A stretch of 64,000 nt of DNA from Agapanthus africanus (lineage: Eukaryota; Streptophyta; Magnoliopsida; Asparagales; Amaryllidaceae), in contig JASDDO010000001.1 of assembly GCA_030015575.1 (NCBI GenBank), positions 324,045,595 to 324,109,594 on the forward strand, in the 5' to 3' direction. Position numbers and translations under genes: made by a program. The number at the start of each line of letters is the position of its first letter. The stretch's first letter is position 1. The notes under the pieces are model-generated. The model worked only from the letters and a program-made list of their open reading frames with translations, made no database searches and had not been told where the DNA came from. Shown piece by piece: positions 23,052-34,376 of the stretch.

Positions 23052-24097
23052 ATACTAAACGAGTTTAGTATAGTCAAAGCGAAGAAGGTGAGGGTAAGAA
23101 AACGTCAATGAGAAAGGCAATGGGTGGTGGAGTAAAAAAAAAAAATGGAATGTGGCGACAAAGGGCAAGTTTTTATAAAAGTTTTTGATTTTTTTCCTTT
23201 TTTTTTTTAGAAAGAGCTTACAGAGATATGTACAGATTTACGGCTTTAAGCAATCACAAACAAGATATGCACAATCACTTCTAGATCTAGGGTCACCTAG
23301 GTCTGCTAGACCTGCTCCAAAACTTGATTGTCGAAGCAAAACTGTGTAGAGAAACAGGCTCAAGATACATTGATCAAGAGGCCAGGTAAGTGCAGAGATA
23401 AGGGGAGGTTTTCCAACGCTTTCGCGAAGTTCCTTAATTATGTAACCCTTTCTCTTTTGGCGGTTGCGCCGTTAACACTTTCCTAGACACCCCTTAAACA
23501 ATATACCGTTAAGCGAGGTTCTAAACACGGTTTAACTTCTCCTAATGAGCGCGAATTCCTTAGGGCTGAGTCTATTATTTTTTAATTAACAATGGTCAGT
23601 GCATATGCTTTTTGTGATTTTTAGGGTCCTGGGAAGGGTGATGAAATCCCCACCCAATCTGAATTGGTTTCAAGTCCCTTAAAGTCCGTATTAATGAATG
23701 CAAAGTGGTAACAAATCAACTGCAAACAATTTTTTTTAATTTTTTTTTAAGCGTGGCGCAAAGAATCCTGCACAAGAACAGTTTATTGGAAGGGGGAAAG
23801 AATTCGTGCAAAGAATGCTGCAGAAAACACAGTTCAGTGGAGTTCAGAGGAGTTGAGAAGAGGGTTGGGATACTCACAGAGGATTTTTGGTTTTCGCCTT
23901 GATCCGCCGCGGTGTAGCCGCGAGATATGGGTCTAACTCCCCACGACTTTGGCACTGATCTTGATGTTCTCCTTTTCCTGCACTCTTGCACAAAGAATAA
24001 CAAGATGATTTTGTACAGTATATTTTTTTGTTTTGTTTTTGGTTATATTTATATTCACAAATTAACCCGAAATTACAAAAAGAAATAAACTACCGTC
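23052..24097 (-). other. Untranslated leader of F
   Basis: About 1 kb lies between the primer site and gag. It has homopolymer runs on the plus strand (A-run near 23133, T-runs near 23190 and 23740) and a cassette at 23403-23515 shared with the copia element D. No coding frame is credible. Confidence 0.75.
23403..23515 (-). other. Leader cassette shared with copia element D
   Basis: Bases 23403-23440 are identical to 58459-58496 in the D leader over 38 positions, and similarity continues for about 75 more bases. It includes a hairpin GGCG-GTTG-CGCC (23459-23470) that matches in position GGGGC-GTA-GCCCC in D, and then the shared stretches TAACAC, CTAG and CGTTAAG. Both copies lie on the minus strand, 200-450 nt upstream of their gag start. 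I recognise no known RNA family. Confidence 0.75.
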
Positions 24098-24115
24098 TCC
24101 CCGGCAACGGCGCCA
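24098..24115 (-). other. Primer binding site of F (tRNA-Asp)
   Basis: On the minus strand this reads TGGCGCCGTTGCCGGGGA, two bases inside the LTR edge. It fits the 3' end of tRNA-Asp as used by Athila elements (from memory). Confidence 0.85.
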
Positions 24116-24117
24116 TT

Positions 24118-25680
24118 TGATTGACAGAGTTTCTGCGTGTTCTAGTTTAATTACCGCAATCAGGACGGTTTCGCTTTGCAGCTAGCCGGATGAGTACGGG
24201 TCGATCCACAGAGAGATGGGAGTCTTTTTCTTAATGTTTTGACGAGTTAAGTCCAAATATGTTTGGGTTTGTTTGAGACTAGCTAATTGAAAATGAATGA
24301 TAAGAGAACTTGTTAAGGGTAGGATTTGGTTGGTTTGAGTTAGGAGGATCGCTCACTTGATTCTTTTGCCACTTCTTAATATCGATGTTACGGTAATCGG
24401 CAACAACGGGGATTAGTACGACTAAGAGAAAACTTGCGAGTATAAGCTAAGCTTTCCAACACTTCGTTTCCTCTTTTTGGTCCTTGTCCGTCCGTTCTTG
24501 GCTCTTAGCCGCAACCTCAAGTTGATTCAACCACAACCGGTCTCACTAGGGTATCACCGCTATTATGAAGAATAGGGTGCCGTAGGGAGCGGATTGTGGA
24601 TTAATTAACAAGAGTTCAAATCAAGATATATGTAAAAGAGAAAAGTGAGGGAGGTTTCCGTCTTTCAAACTTTCCGTTTCCTACCCTAACAAGTGAGAAA
24701 TTACTCACCCATTAGAAATGTTAGATTAAATAAAACAAAGAAAGAGGGTAATAAGAATTGAGGTAGAAAATCACAACTAGCTATTCGGGACCTCACTTAG
24801 GCAAGGATCACACTAAGCATCATGGTTGTAAGGATAACCGAAAATGGAAGAAAATTAAAACGACAATTTTAATAAATAACAACAACTACGTTTAACAATC
24901 AAAATTACAAGCAACATAAGAAACCGAATTACAAATTACACATATAGAAAAAGAACACTTCTTGCATGCTTCACACTCAATAAAACCTCTCACAAGCTTT
25001 AATGGAGGAAGATGGAGGAAAATGGACTTTTATTATGAACTAAATAAATCTAATACAAAAATTACACATGAAATTAAGCACCCACTCTTGGTTCTGCTCT
25101 GGGCTATTTATAGGCCTGATTCTGAGAGTTTAGCAGTAAAACACAACCCTACACATAATTACAGAAAACACCCCAAAATTGCACCAGGCGATGACACGTG
25201 TCAGCCGCGGATCTGCGGCCATAGTGGGGGTTTGGCCGCGGATGCGCGGCTGTTTGGTGGCCAAACCCTGTCGGGTTGATTTCTGTGGTCTTGGTCACTT
25301 TTTTCCTGATGTTTGAAAACTTTGCACTGCAACAATTTCTCCAGAGGATCTTCAGATTTCTGATCCAAGATTTCTTCATTTCTTTTCTTTTGACTTTTAC
25401 CTCCTTTGACTTCAAATCTTGAATTTTAGTCACAAATGACGACTATTTTCGTCCCCTCTTCTGAACTGGTACGGGACGGATACTGGAACCCGGCTTTTAT
25501 CTGTTTGTGACAGATGTTCTGGATTTTGCCGTAACTGTGGAGATTTTGTCGGATTTGTGCTCTCTTGGACTGGAAACCTGTAATCTGTAAACATACAGCA
25601 AATACGGATAAAAAGCACCTACCTGTATGCAATGTGATCAAGAATGGGCGGTACAAATATACAAAATTCTGTGATGAACA
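24118..25680 (-). repeat. 5' LTR of F (drives transcription)
   Basis: It is 1563 bp and pairs with 13973-15535. On the minus strand the TATA box is at 25104-25112 and the GC hairpin at 25202-25252 lies about 90 bp upstream of it. One hairpin base differs from the other LTR (CTG in place of CCG). Confidence 0.93.
25104..25112 (-). promoter_or_regulatory. TATA box of F LTR
   Basis: The minus strand reads TATAAATAG in a GC-flanked context (GGCC on the upstream side, CCC downstream). Transcription would start about 30 bases on, near 25075, and run toward gag. Confidence 0.7.
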
Positions 25681-25685
25681 ACAAC
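25681..25685. repeat. Target site duplication of F (right)
   Basis: ACAAC, the partner of 13968-13972. Confidence 0.92.
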
Positions 25686-27673
25686 CTCAACACAAATCTC
25701 ATCGACTCATCTCAAACCCAAATATCATCCTCAAATCCGTATGCGAACACATAGTCCCATACCCATGTGAACACATAACTATATATTTCCGAATAAGCAC
25801 AAATGAAAGGAGAAAGTATGCAAGTATGGGTGGTTGTGTGCATGTGTGGTGCGACCACTACTCTAGGGTTTCGCGACACTAAATCATCCAAGAACACCAA
25901 ATATCCATATTATCATCAATAGACTCAAACAAAATATAATCAATATATATATGTGTGTATACGTATTCGTATACATCACCACGAACTGCGGGGGTGCTAT
26001 ACGCCATCCACCCGACTTCTCCCCGTAGATATAAATCTACTCACCTGGTCCTCGCTCGCCGGTGCCGACGTCGCCACGCGCTTGCTTGTCGTCTCGAAGT
26101 CCACATATCATAACGCACCGTATCGCATTAAAATCCGACTCATGATCAAAACGACACACGATACCCACATATGTCAAAACTTATGGTTGCTTTCACAAAA
26201 ACCCAAAATTCACTTTAAAAGCCATTTTTCCGAAAATCTAGCAAGCACAAATTACCCGTTTTAGTACAAAACTCGACGTTTGAACAAATTTAATGGCCAT
26301 AATACTTATTAAACAACTTAAATAAGTCATAAAAACCATTTCCATTATTTAATCTCATTAAATTTCTTTAGCCCCAAAATTCTAGTTTACAATATACCCA
26401 AATTTTAACAATTTTATAGCAAAAATACACAAACAACAATTTAGCTAGGATTTTCATGAACTAAAGACATTAAACCACACTTAATAATGTTAATGAAGTC
26501 AAGAACCTAATTACATTTTTCTCTTAATCAAATTCAAGGTTTACAAAAACCTAGTTTGCAATTTAAGCAAGTTGGACAAATTACATATAACAAGTGCAAT
26601 TTAATCAACCAAACTAGGTTTTACATACATTAAGATGTTAAACTAAACCTTGCATCCCTAATGATATGATAAAAACTCTAATTGAAATCACAAACCGTTA
26701 CTATATTTTTCAAAACCTTCAATTAATCCCAAACTATTAACTAATTATGCTAGATTTAAAGTATTCAAACAACAATTAGACATAAGGTTAGGAATTTACC
26801 CCCACAATCATCTTGAAATCTAGCATAAATCTAGCCTCCCAAACATGCTTCCCTTCACCAAGATCCATACTAGAATGGTCAAGTAAAAATGGGTAGGGAT
26901 TTTAGATTTTGATTTTGTGGAATTTTTGAAGCATTTTGGATGATTTTTTGATGGAATTTTGAAGAGAAAAGAGAAGAAGAAATGGAGGGGGGGCTGCTGC
27001 TGCTGGTTTCAGCAGAAGAAGAGGGGGAAAAAGGTGAGGGGATGATTCCAAAAGATCCAAGTCAAAGCCCCTCCCAATTACCATAATACCCCCGCCTACT
27101 TTACTATATATAAAAACCTTATTTTAACCCATTTCTCACATGATTTAAGGTCAAAAAGAGGGAAATAAAATTCTTGGGCTGCAACAATAGTGTGGGGCCG
27201 GCCAAGGGGAGTGAGGGTGAGTGTGAGAGACTTTACAAAAGAATTCTATGCAAAAAGACCCCCCACAATACCATATTTGCAAGTTTTAGTTCAAAATAAC
27301 TATATTTTTGTTTTCCATAAAATAAATCAATTAAAACTTGAAATAAAATACTAAAAAATTATATTACAACTAGATTTAAATTAACATGATTTTAAAGATT
27401 AAAATTAGCCCATTTAAATTTGTATTTATCGCTAATTTAATGTATTTTCTTACCGGCTTAAAATAATATTAAAATAATTAATTTCGGAAAAATTTTCGGA
27501 AAATTTGAAATTTTAGCAGTGGCTCAATAAACACCAAATACTAGCAATTACATAGCTAGAATATGTATATTTAATTTTATAATAAAGATATTTGCATTTT
27601 GACTTTTTACAGAAAACCCCCTTATTTTACCGTTTTTTCGAAATTTTACCGAAACGATTTTCAAAACGTTACA
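25686..27673 (-). repeat. 5' LTR of C, outer part
   Basis: It continues the C LTR after F and matches 7063-8429, except that it also carries a block at 25757-26376 that the other LTR lacks. It ends ACGTTACA and is followed by the TTTCA duplication. Confidence 0.88.
25757..26376 (-). other. 620-bp LTR block missing from the other C LTR
   Basis: The two C LTRs align on both sides, but only this one has these 620 bp. The junction in the other copy is at 7133. It has no TG...CA ends or terminal repeats, so a deletion in the other copy is more likely than an insertion here. Confidence 0.75.
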
Positions 27674-27678
27674 TTTCA
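27674..27678. repeat. Target site duplication of C (right)
   Basis: TTTCA, the partner of 4503-4507. B's internal region resumes directly after it. Confidence 0.9.
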
Positions 27679-28072
27679 GTAGCGGCTCTGTGAAACCCGG
27701 GGATCCCAGATATTTGTAATGTTCTGTGATGCTGGTTATATTTCTGTGATGTTGCATTTTATCACGCCTTGAGCGAATATTATATATTGATATATATACT
27801 AGTAGATGTTGTATATGTTTTGCATCCGCGCTAGTCCAATCCCCGCTCTGTCGTTAGTAAAGTAACCTAACGGGTGATGACGGGACCCAGTGGCGAATGC
27901 GGATGGCATATACGTACATCATTATTTTCGTTCTTTTGTGGTGTGATCAATTGATGGGACTGCGTTGATTCGGATCAATGCAACCTAAACAAACCTATTC
28001 TGATGTTGTTGGAACATTTTTTAAAAAGCTGTTATTGCAAGGGCGTTCTCTTTTGTTTTGCACAGTGGTATT

Positions 28073-28285
28073 CGGTTATGAATATCCAGCACCTCAGTCG
28101 ACGAGGCAAGAGCCGAGATCCCTTCACCGGGAGTGACCCCTTGGACAGAAGTTTGCGTCAGGGCAATAACTTCACTATAGTCGATTACTTTTACTTTGCA
28201 TCGTGGTTTTCAGTTGGAATATCCTGCACCTCATTCTACGGGGAAAGAGCCGAGATCCCTTCACCGGGAGTGACCTCTTTAGCAA
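28073..28285 (+). repeat. Duplicated leader segment in B
   Basis: Two segments (about 28073-28155 and 28203-28285) share a core GAGCCGAGATCCCTTCACCG that extends to GGGAGTGACC. The second internal region keeps both cores but has lost about 20 bases between them (near 35690). Confidence 0.7.
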
Positions 28286-28420
28286 AGATTTTCGCCACTA
28301 TATTTTTATAGAAGCTATCCGGTTCCTTCAACGATATCAAGTTCATTACGTTAAAGGTTTTTCGCCAGAAACCATTCGTAGCCCTCTGTCGTTTCAGACA
28401 GGTAGCACGTAGTATTCATG

Positions 28421-28630
28421 CTATGTTTGTTGACCTTCGTCAAGGCATAGTGTATGGTAGCTGCTTGTTATCTTTCTGCTGCATAGATAGATGCGTTGGT
28501 TTGGGACAGTCGTATAGCCTTGTTAACCTTCGTCAAGGGCTTGTACGGGTGGGTTCAAATTAATCTGGACAATGACGGGTAGAACTTGACATGTGACTTA
28601 TGATTTGTTGACCTTCGTCAAGGTCATAAG
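28421..28630 (+). other. Three-hairpin array in B leader
   Basis: Three units share TTGACCTTCGTCAAGG (variant TTAACC in unit 2) and are each flanked by a private pair of complementary arms: CTATG/CATAG (28421-28450), CGTA/TACG with AGCC/GGCT (28511-28547), and CTTATGA/TCATAAG (28597-28630). Units start 76-90 bp apart. The same three arm pairs, in the same order, occur in D (58959 down to 58747). Confidence 0.65.
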
Positions 28631-28904
28631 AGTATGGGGCAAAAATCACATCGGGAGTTTCTAAAGAAACTGAAACTTGCCAGATATGCGCAGACCTTCT
28701 GGAGTATGATAACGTGAGCGGATTCCGTCACGTTATCATGCGATGATAGTTGGATCCCGATTCCCACTGATGAGTTGGTTTACTCCTCGGGTGACCCCGA
28801 CTAATTCTGCTTTCAGGTTTGGAGAAGAATTTGAGGTTACAGTGGGAGGTTTCCTGATTAGATAAAGTGATAACCATTCTGATCTAGGTTAGAGTGCACG
28901 CTGA

Positions 28905-29110
28905 GTGTTTCTTTTCTCTCTCTCTTTGGCAGCGACCATTGACCCGACCCTAGACTATGACTCAGTGACCAAAATTAATCGAACCTTCTTAAACACTGGC
29001 TTTTGGATTGTCAGAGTTGTAAACCTCATTGCCACTCCTACTTTTACCCTTTTCTCCAGGACACCCCGTATTACTATGAACATCCACTTCCATTGGACAA
29101 AACCATCGTA
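28905..29110 (+). pseudogene. Decayed start of copia gag in B
   Basis: The bases around 28905-28940 (GAGTGTTTCTTTTCTC and the following GCAGCGACCA) align with the start of D's gag at 58240-58300 read in sense. The 72-codon frame that follows keeps only faint similarity to the D gag N-terminus, and the rest of gag is absent. Confidence 0.5.
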
Positions 29111-29730
29111 TGGTTATATATGAACTCGAAGGAATTTATTCAAGGATGGTTTCCGGTTCTGGAGAAAACGAATAGGACTATTCAGTTGTCTTTTCCTTTT
29201 ACCTTCTCTCAGGTTTCGAGTGCTCCTTGGTTTAGGAGATAGTACACCTATTACACAAATTGGATAGTCTTCTTCCAAACCTTAGGCTGGTGCCGAACGG
29301 TAGGGAATGAAGAAAACCAATTAGCATAACGATGGTGTACAGAAGGTATTAAGTTAAGACAAAGAAAGGGATTAGTAAGAGGGCAAAGTAAATTGCGACT
29401 GCTATTCACGACCAAACCAAATATTTCTTCGCCAATCCTAAATCACCTTTGTATTTCTCCAGGACACTCCGTATCACTACGAAGATCCACAGTTTATTGG
29501 ATATTCCATCGTATGGTTATATACGAACTCGAAAAGAACTTGTTCCAGTTCGGGGATGGATTCTGGTTCAGGAGAAATAGGAATAAAGTTTATTCAGGTG
29601 TCTTTTATCTTCACCTTCTCTCACATTGCGAGTGCTCCTAGGATTAGGACAGTACACCCATTATGCTTATTGGATAGTCTTCTTCCAAACCATAGGCTGG
29701 TGCCGAATGGTAGGGAAGGAAGAAAACTAT
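29051..29730 (+). repeat. 270-bp imperfect direct repeats in B
   Basis: Unit 1 (29051-29320) and unit 2 (29454-29730) both run from TTTCTCCAGGACAC to GGTAGGGAA-GAAGAAAAC, about 75-80% alike by eye. Both are also present in the second internal region (about 36527-36797 and 36930-37205). The origin of the unit is unknown. Confidence 0.65.
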
Positions 29731-31039
29731 TTGGCCTAAAGGGGTGTGCAGAAGGTAACGACTAAAGACATATAAAGGGATTTGGAGAGATGGCAAAGAA
29801 TTATACGGTTATAGTTGTGAATCTTGATAATGGAAGAGGCATTACTAGGAATACCAGTATACCCCACCGAAACATTTCAATGTTTCAGTTTCACCGTGTA
29901 CTGTTAAAAGAAAACAGATTTCCCAATTAGACACTTGCTCCAAGGTATGTATTTACCAGGTATGATTCTCACATCTGTATGGTTTTACAGATGATGAGTG
30001 GGAGTAAGTTATTGGGAATTACGTGATTATCCTCATTATATCGGAATTCGTTGTAATTGGTGATATTTAAGGAAATTGCCTGGGCTGTTTGCCGGTCGGC
30101 AAATATTTGGTTTTGAATATCCGTTGTTGTGCACCAATTTCAAATTGATATATCTGTACGTCTATTTTAGTAGAGTGAGATATACCCTTTTGAAATTATG
30201 TCTATGGCGTTTACCTATATCAGTGGATGGTTAGGTAAGGAGTATTAAACAGCGGTGTAATTCTTCTTAACCATAAGTACAGTTTTCAACCTACGACACA
30301 CAGTGAATGGGTCACTAGACTCAAGGGACTTATACAGAGTATTGTACATTGTCCAGTGTCCATCTGGACAGGGGGGTTGGTACTCGTACTATATTCTGTT
30401 TATTTGTGACTTCTTTATTTCTTAGACATGTGTTTCGTAGAAATGCAAGGTCTAAGTTTGAGAAGCTATAGGTATATGAATAAAGTCGAGAACCAGGTAT
30501 TGCAAGTATCAGGATTCTTCAAGATGATCGAGGATGTAGATACTTGTGTATGGTATTCAGTTAATAAGAGAACTTGCTTCTCTTTCAGGTTACTCATAAT
30601 TGGAAGCATTCCTAAGTTGAGTAACGCTAATCGGCCTCCTTCCATTTAGTTGACATGCACTGGAGACAGCTGCATGATTTGAATCTGGTTCAATTAAATC
30701 AGTGCCTCTGTTTCTATATTGGATATAGAACAGTTCATATCTTGACATTGTTAAGGTACGGGGAGTTTTCCGGCTTATGCTTAAAACCAGACTTCGGATA
30801 ACTCAAAACACGTTTCTGTAATGGCTGTTTGTGGGTTGACCCGGGCTATGACGAGGGTTGACTTTCTACCATTTGGAAGATCAATAGTGATATTGTTCTA
30901 GACTCGCCACAGTTTTAACAAAAATGGATTTTTTTAGAAAACAGTAGTGAGGTGGCTTATGTCTATTTATAGACTAAAGCAGATATAGCGGAGATAGATC
31001 ATCTATTTCTGATGTGACAGTCATAGGTTTGACTTCATC

Positions 31040-31960
31040 AGAATAGGGGATGGATATGTTAAGAAGGTAGTAGGGTGTGATGTCCTGGTATTTGGATGAC
31101 ATACACAGAATAGGAAGTCAGATTCCTATACTACGATCGGTTACACTTTGGTTGTCACACAGTGGTTTCTCCACATGGGACTTGGATATTATATCAGACA
31201 TTCTGGTTACTAGATCTATGGTTTTAGATCTAGATTTGGGTAGTATCCCAATCTGGCTACTTAGACATCATTCTATGAGTATTTAGAATGGACGACACCT
31301 GGCACGGTAGTATACCAGCAGGTGATGGAGTCACCCTCTCTAAAGTTGTCTTACAGACTAAAGGGGAGAGGGATGTGCATGATTGGCAGATCACTTGCTT
31401 ATGCAATTGAGTCAATCATGAGATGTCAAGTACCACACCAGATGTTGTTTTTGCAGTAGATGCAGTAAGTTGATATTGATCCAATCCTGGAGAAACATTC
31501 GGAAGCAGTTTAAGAACATAAGTGGATGTTCTAGGGAAATGATAACGGCATCCTCCTTCGGGAGACAGTTATCATTCCAGGCTTCCAAGGTGACCTGGAT
31601 GACAGAGAGGTTGTCAGAGTTATAGTTTTCCCTCTGACAAAGGGCAGTATTTTGGACAGGTGGTCCAGGTGGATACTGAGGGAAGGATGGCGCAGGATAC
31701 TGATTAAGTTCAGTTGACGATACAGTCTAAGAAGTTTGGATTTGGAGTTCATTTATGAGCTAGGTCCCATCAGACATTCAATCATATTCTAAGACAGGTA
31801 TTGCTCATTTCGGGAGATGGCTTTCTCCGCGAACTTGAGATAAAGAGAGACATAGAAAGAAACATCACAGCGGATCCACTCACTGAGGCTATTCCTCGAA
31901 CGCAATACTTTCGCAAACGAGCTTTGTGAGACTGACTAGTAGATGAGTTGGGTGTTCGGT
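31040..31960 (+). pseudogene. Decayed copia RT/RNase H in B
   Basis: The frame starting at 31077 reads WYLDDIHRIGSQIPILRSV, a damaged version of the copia catalytic stretch (D has YVDDILLIGNDILMLQSV). Further on, in other frames, TLSK, TKGERD and a C-terminal ADPLTEAIPRTQYF line up with the RNase H end of D. Many stops and frameshifts interrupt it. RT and RNase H would make and process element cDNA; this copy cannot. Confidence 0.75.
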
Positions 31961-32010
31961 ATCACACGGGCTGTGAGTATGCGACATCGCAATAATTAGC
32001 CTTGAGTACA

Positions 32011-32020
32011 AGTGGGAGAT
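32011..32020 (+). other. Polypurine tract of B
   Basis: AGTGGGAGAT directly precedes the LTR start TGTTGG. D-type elements use the same tract (39485-39495 and 54285-54296). Confidence 0.85.
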
Positions 32021-34122
32021 TGTTGGAGATAGTGCCCTCAGAGTCAATTATTGGATCACAGGCACGTGATTGCAATGATTGAGGGAGGACCTATGCCGGT
32101 AGGACAGTCTTACTAAAGATGATAGTATGCTATCTGGTTTATCTTTATCATCTTGTACTGCTTTAGGTGACCTTACAGGTCACTATTGCACGTTGATAGA
32201 GCCCCTAGGATTCTTGTTTGACTACCAGCAGTATGAGGGCGATCATATACGTGGGAGCTGGGGTCTATAAGCACATCCTTAAAAGGTCCCTAGTGGTGGG
32301 AGTTTCGAGACAGGGCATCGATACTCTAGAGTAGACTAGTGTATACAATCGAGACCTCGACGAGGGGCAGTGGCCGGTCTCACAAGCCACTGGTGTCAGT
32401 TGGTTCACCTAAGATGTATGCAGGTGCTCATTGGGTTATGAGTACACTGGACATGACTCGCCGGGAACCTTCTAGTTGGTATTATACCTGACGTCAGATA
32501 GCAGTTCCCTGGTGACATGTGTACAGATTAGTTCATCGACCTGAGATCGTCATTTGTCTCGTGTGAGTTTCCACTGTACTTTGATTACTACTCTACCACG
32601 CTCAAAGGAGACGTGCAAACAGGTTTTAGTTGGGTACAGTCCCGAGCCACATGGAGGCAGTGAGCTGATCTGCAGGGGTTCGTCTCTCCCGGTATTGGGG
32701 GTGAGGTCGCACTGTGTCTAGGAGAGCCAGTACATGAAAAGTCCTTGGCTAAGGCAGGAGATTTACTGGTAGGTATTCCAGTTGTATCTCAGGGTGTTCT
32801 GGGCTGCACTCCGACACGACTTGTACCGCTTTTGGGGGTCTGACTTTTACCAACCCCCTAGGTCCGCCATGCGATGCTCATAGACGAACGGACCAGACAA
32901 TACGGATATTGTCACTGACAGGCTCAGTAGGGTGTCAGGATGAGTTCGCTCATCGACGTCCCTTTTGGTCAATACCTGGTAGCCCGTTACGTATAGGCTA
33001 ATACCTATGATGTGCTAGTGGTTAAATCCACAACCAAAGTATTGACGAGTTTTTAGAGTCCCCCACAGACCAGTTTCTCAAGTTTCGGGCGAAACGCTGT
33101 AGAGGCCGTATGGAGATATGGCAGGGTTCAATCTGATACGTGCGGTATTGCACGGATCGTGATCGGACGGATTTTACTAGCGAGCTTTGGTTTAAACCGG
33201 ATCCTAGTATTGTACAGTGTAGATTTTGTCTCTTTGCATTTGTATTCAGTGGGAATACAAATGCGGGTATGTATATACAGTCGCGGGGGTTTCCTGTAAT
33301 TTATTACGGCATCAGTTTTCTGAAGTTGCCAGTTTGCATTCCGTTCCGGCCAGTTTTCCTTTGTTCCTTCCCGGCCGGACTTTTCCGATGGAGGGGGTTA
33401 TTTGCAGTTGTGCAAATTATCTTTGTGGAGGGTGTTGTTTGCATTTGTGGCTTCATGATGGCATCTTTTCTTTTCATGCATCATTACATGAATTAATGAG
33501 AAGAGATTGATTTGTTTATGGATGTGAGGCTTGCTTTTGGGGGTGTGGTCACCATTCTACTTTTCCTACACTCACCTCCCTTCTTGTTGATTCCATGACA
33601 CTCCCATTTTGAGAGAGGGGCCGGCCACATTTAGAGAGGGGGAGGGTTTCATTTTTGAGTGGTGATTTCTTGATCTCATTTCATTATTCCTTGCTAGAAA
33701 AATGATAGCACCATTTCCCTCCAAAGTTCATTCTTTCTTCACCTCCATCAATGGCAACTTCAACCCCCTAGAGACAATGGATTCTACACTTGTCTACAGC
33801 AAACCTTGGACGCGTCGGCTAGCCAACTTCATGCCCGAGTTGCCTCGGTCCAGAGGTGGGAGCCCGTAAAAGAACCCGGCGTTGTGGTGCCCGTTTCGAC
33901 GAGGAGGCGACGACCGGAGATTCCGCGAGGAGCTCGGAGTGGAGACGAAGACCGAAGGACACGGATCACTTGGTATATCTCTCTACCCATCTTTTAGTTT
34001 GCTAGTAGCTAGGTTAATGGCCCGATCCGGGTTGATAGTGCGCGGTGGTGCCGGTTTGCAAGTTTCGCAAAGTTTTTCGTTTCCGCATTTCCGGCGTCGG
34101 AGGGCACCGCCGTGCACTTTCA
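32021..34122 (+). repeat. Middle LTR of B, shared by two internal regions
   Basis: It is 2102 bp and matches 1345-3456. A polypurine tract precedes it, as for a 3' LTR, and a Met primer site with full leader follows it, as for a 5' LTR. It therefore serves both internal regions of a tandem arrangement. Confidence 0.9.
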
Positions 34123-34123
34123 T

Positions 34124-34136
34124 TGGTATCAGAGCC
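34124..34136 (+). other. Primer binding site after middle B LTR
   Basis: TGGTATCAGAGCC, one base after the LTR end, identical to 3458-3470. Confidence 0.88.
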
Positions 34137-34335
34137 ACGCCATTAACCTAGTCTAGCTTGCTCTAATGTGTTTACAAGTTCGATCGAACAAATTTCCGAA
34201 AACCCGATTTCAAGTGCACAAGTTTCTGTCGAAATTTTTTTGGGCTTTAAAAATTTTTCAGGTTGTTGCAGAATAACATGCAGGGAATTCTAAGACTTCT
34301 GCAAAAATTTGGTGACATGAATCCACTGTTCCACT

Positions 34336-34376
34336 GCGGAACCGCGGCCAAACCCATGCATTGGCCGCGGTTCCGC
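34336..34376 (+). other. GC-rich leader hairpin, second copy
   Basis: Arms 34336-34351 and 34361-34376 are identical to 3670-3710. Confidence 0.75.

Larger units (their letters stand above)
13973..25680 (-). mobile_element. Element F: Athila-type Ty3/gypsy retrotransposon
   Basis: This 11.7 kb element has two 1563-bp LTRs (TGATTGACAG to GATGAACA), ACAAC target duplications, a tRNA-Asp primer site (24098-24115) and a polypurine tract at 15536-15552. One continuous minus-strand frame from 23051 to 17232 encodes gag, protease, RT, RNase H and integrase, but it carries two in-frame TAA codons (21615-21617 and 20136-20138). No envelope-like ORF is present in the 1.7 kb after pol, where many Athila elements have one. 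I count five LTR substitutions, so the insertion is young yet already unable to make its full polyprotein without readthrough. It lies within an LTR of C. Confidence 0.92.
4508..27673 (-). mobile_element. Element C: LARD-like non-autonomous LTR retrotransposon
   Basis: It is bounded by TTTCA duplications and inserted in B's leader. The LTRs are 4508-8429 (3922 bp, sense-3') and 11420-27673 minus F (4541 bp, sense-5'), around an internal region of only 2990 bp (8430-11419). A Met primer site (11404-11415) and a polypurine tract (8430 onward) fix the minus orientation. I find no gag or pol. The sense LTR end (GGGACGTGACA before the primer site) and the purine tract context resemble Tekay-type chromoviruses such as A, so C is probably a non-autonomous relative of that lineage. 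Long LTRs around a short non-coding core is the LARD pattern. F is nested in its sense-5' LTR. Confidence 0.85.
27679..32020 (+). mobile_element. Internal region of B, decayed
   Basis: Its first 3.3 kb are near-identical to 35174-38425. It holds the rest of the leader with three hairpins (28421-28630), a decayed gag start (about 28905), 270-bp direct repeats (29051-29730), a decayed RT/RNase H stretch (31040-31960) and a polypurine tract (32011-32020). Compared with D it has lost nearly all of gag, protease and integrase. Bases 29730-31030 show no coding sense that I can identify. Confidence 0.8.

Noticed and set aside
25757-26376. Separate small transposon in the C LTR
   Set aside because: No terminal repeats or target duplication; deletion from the other LTR is simpler.
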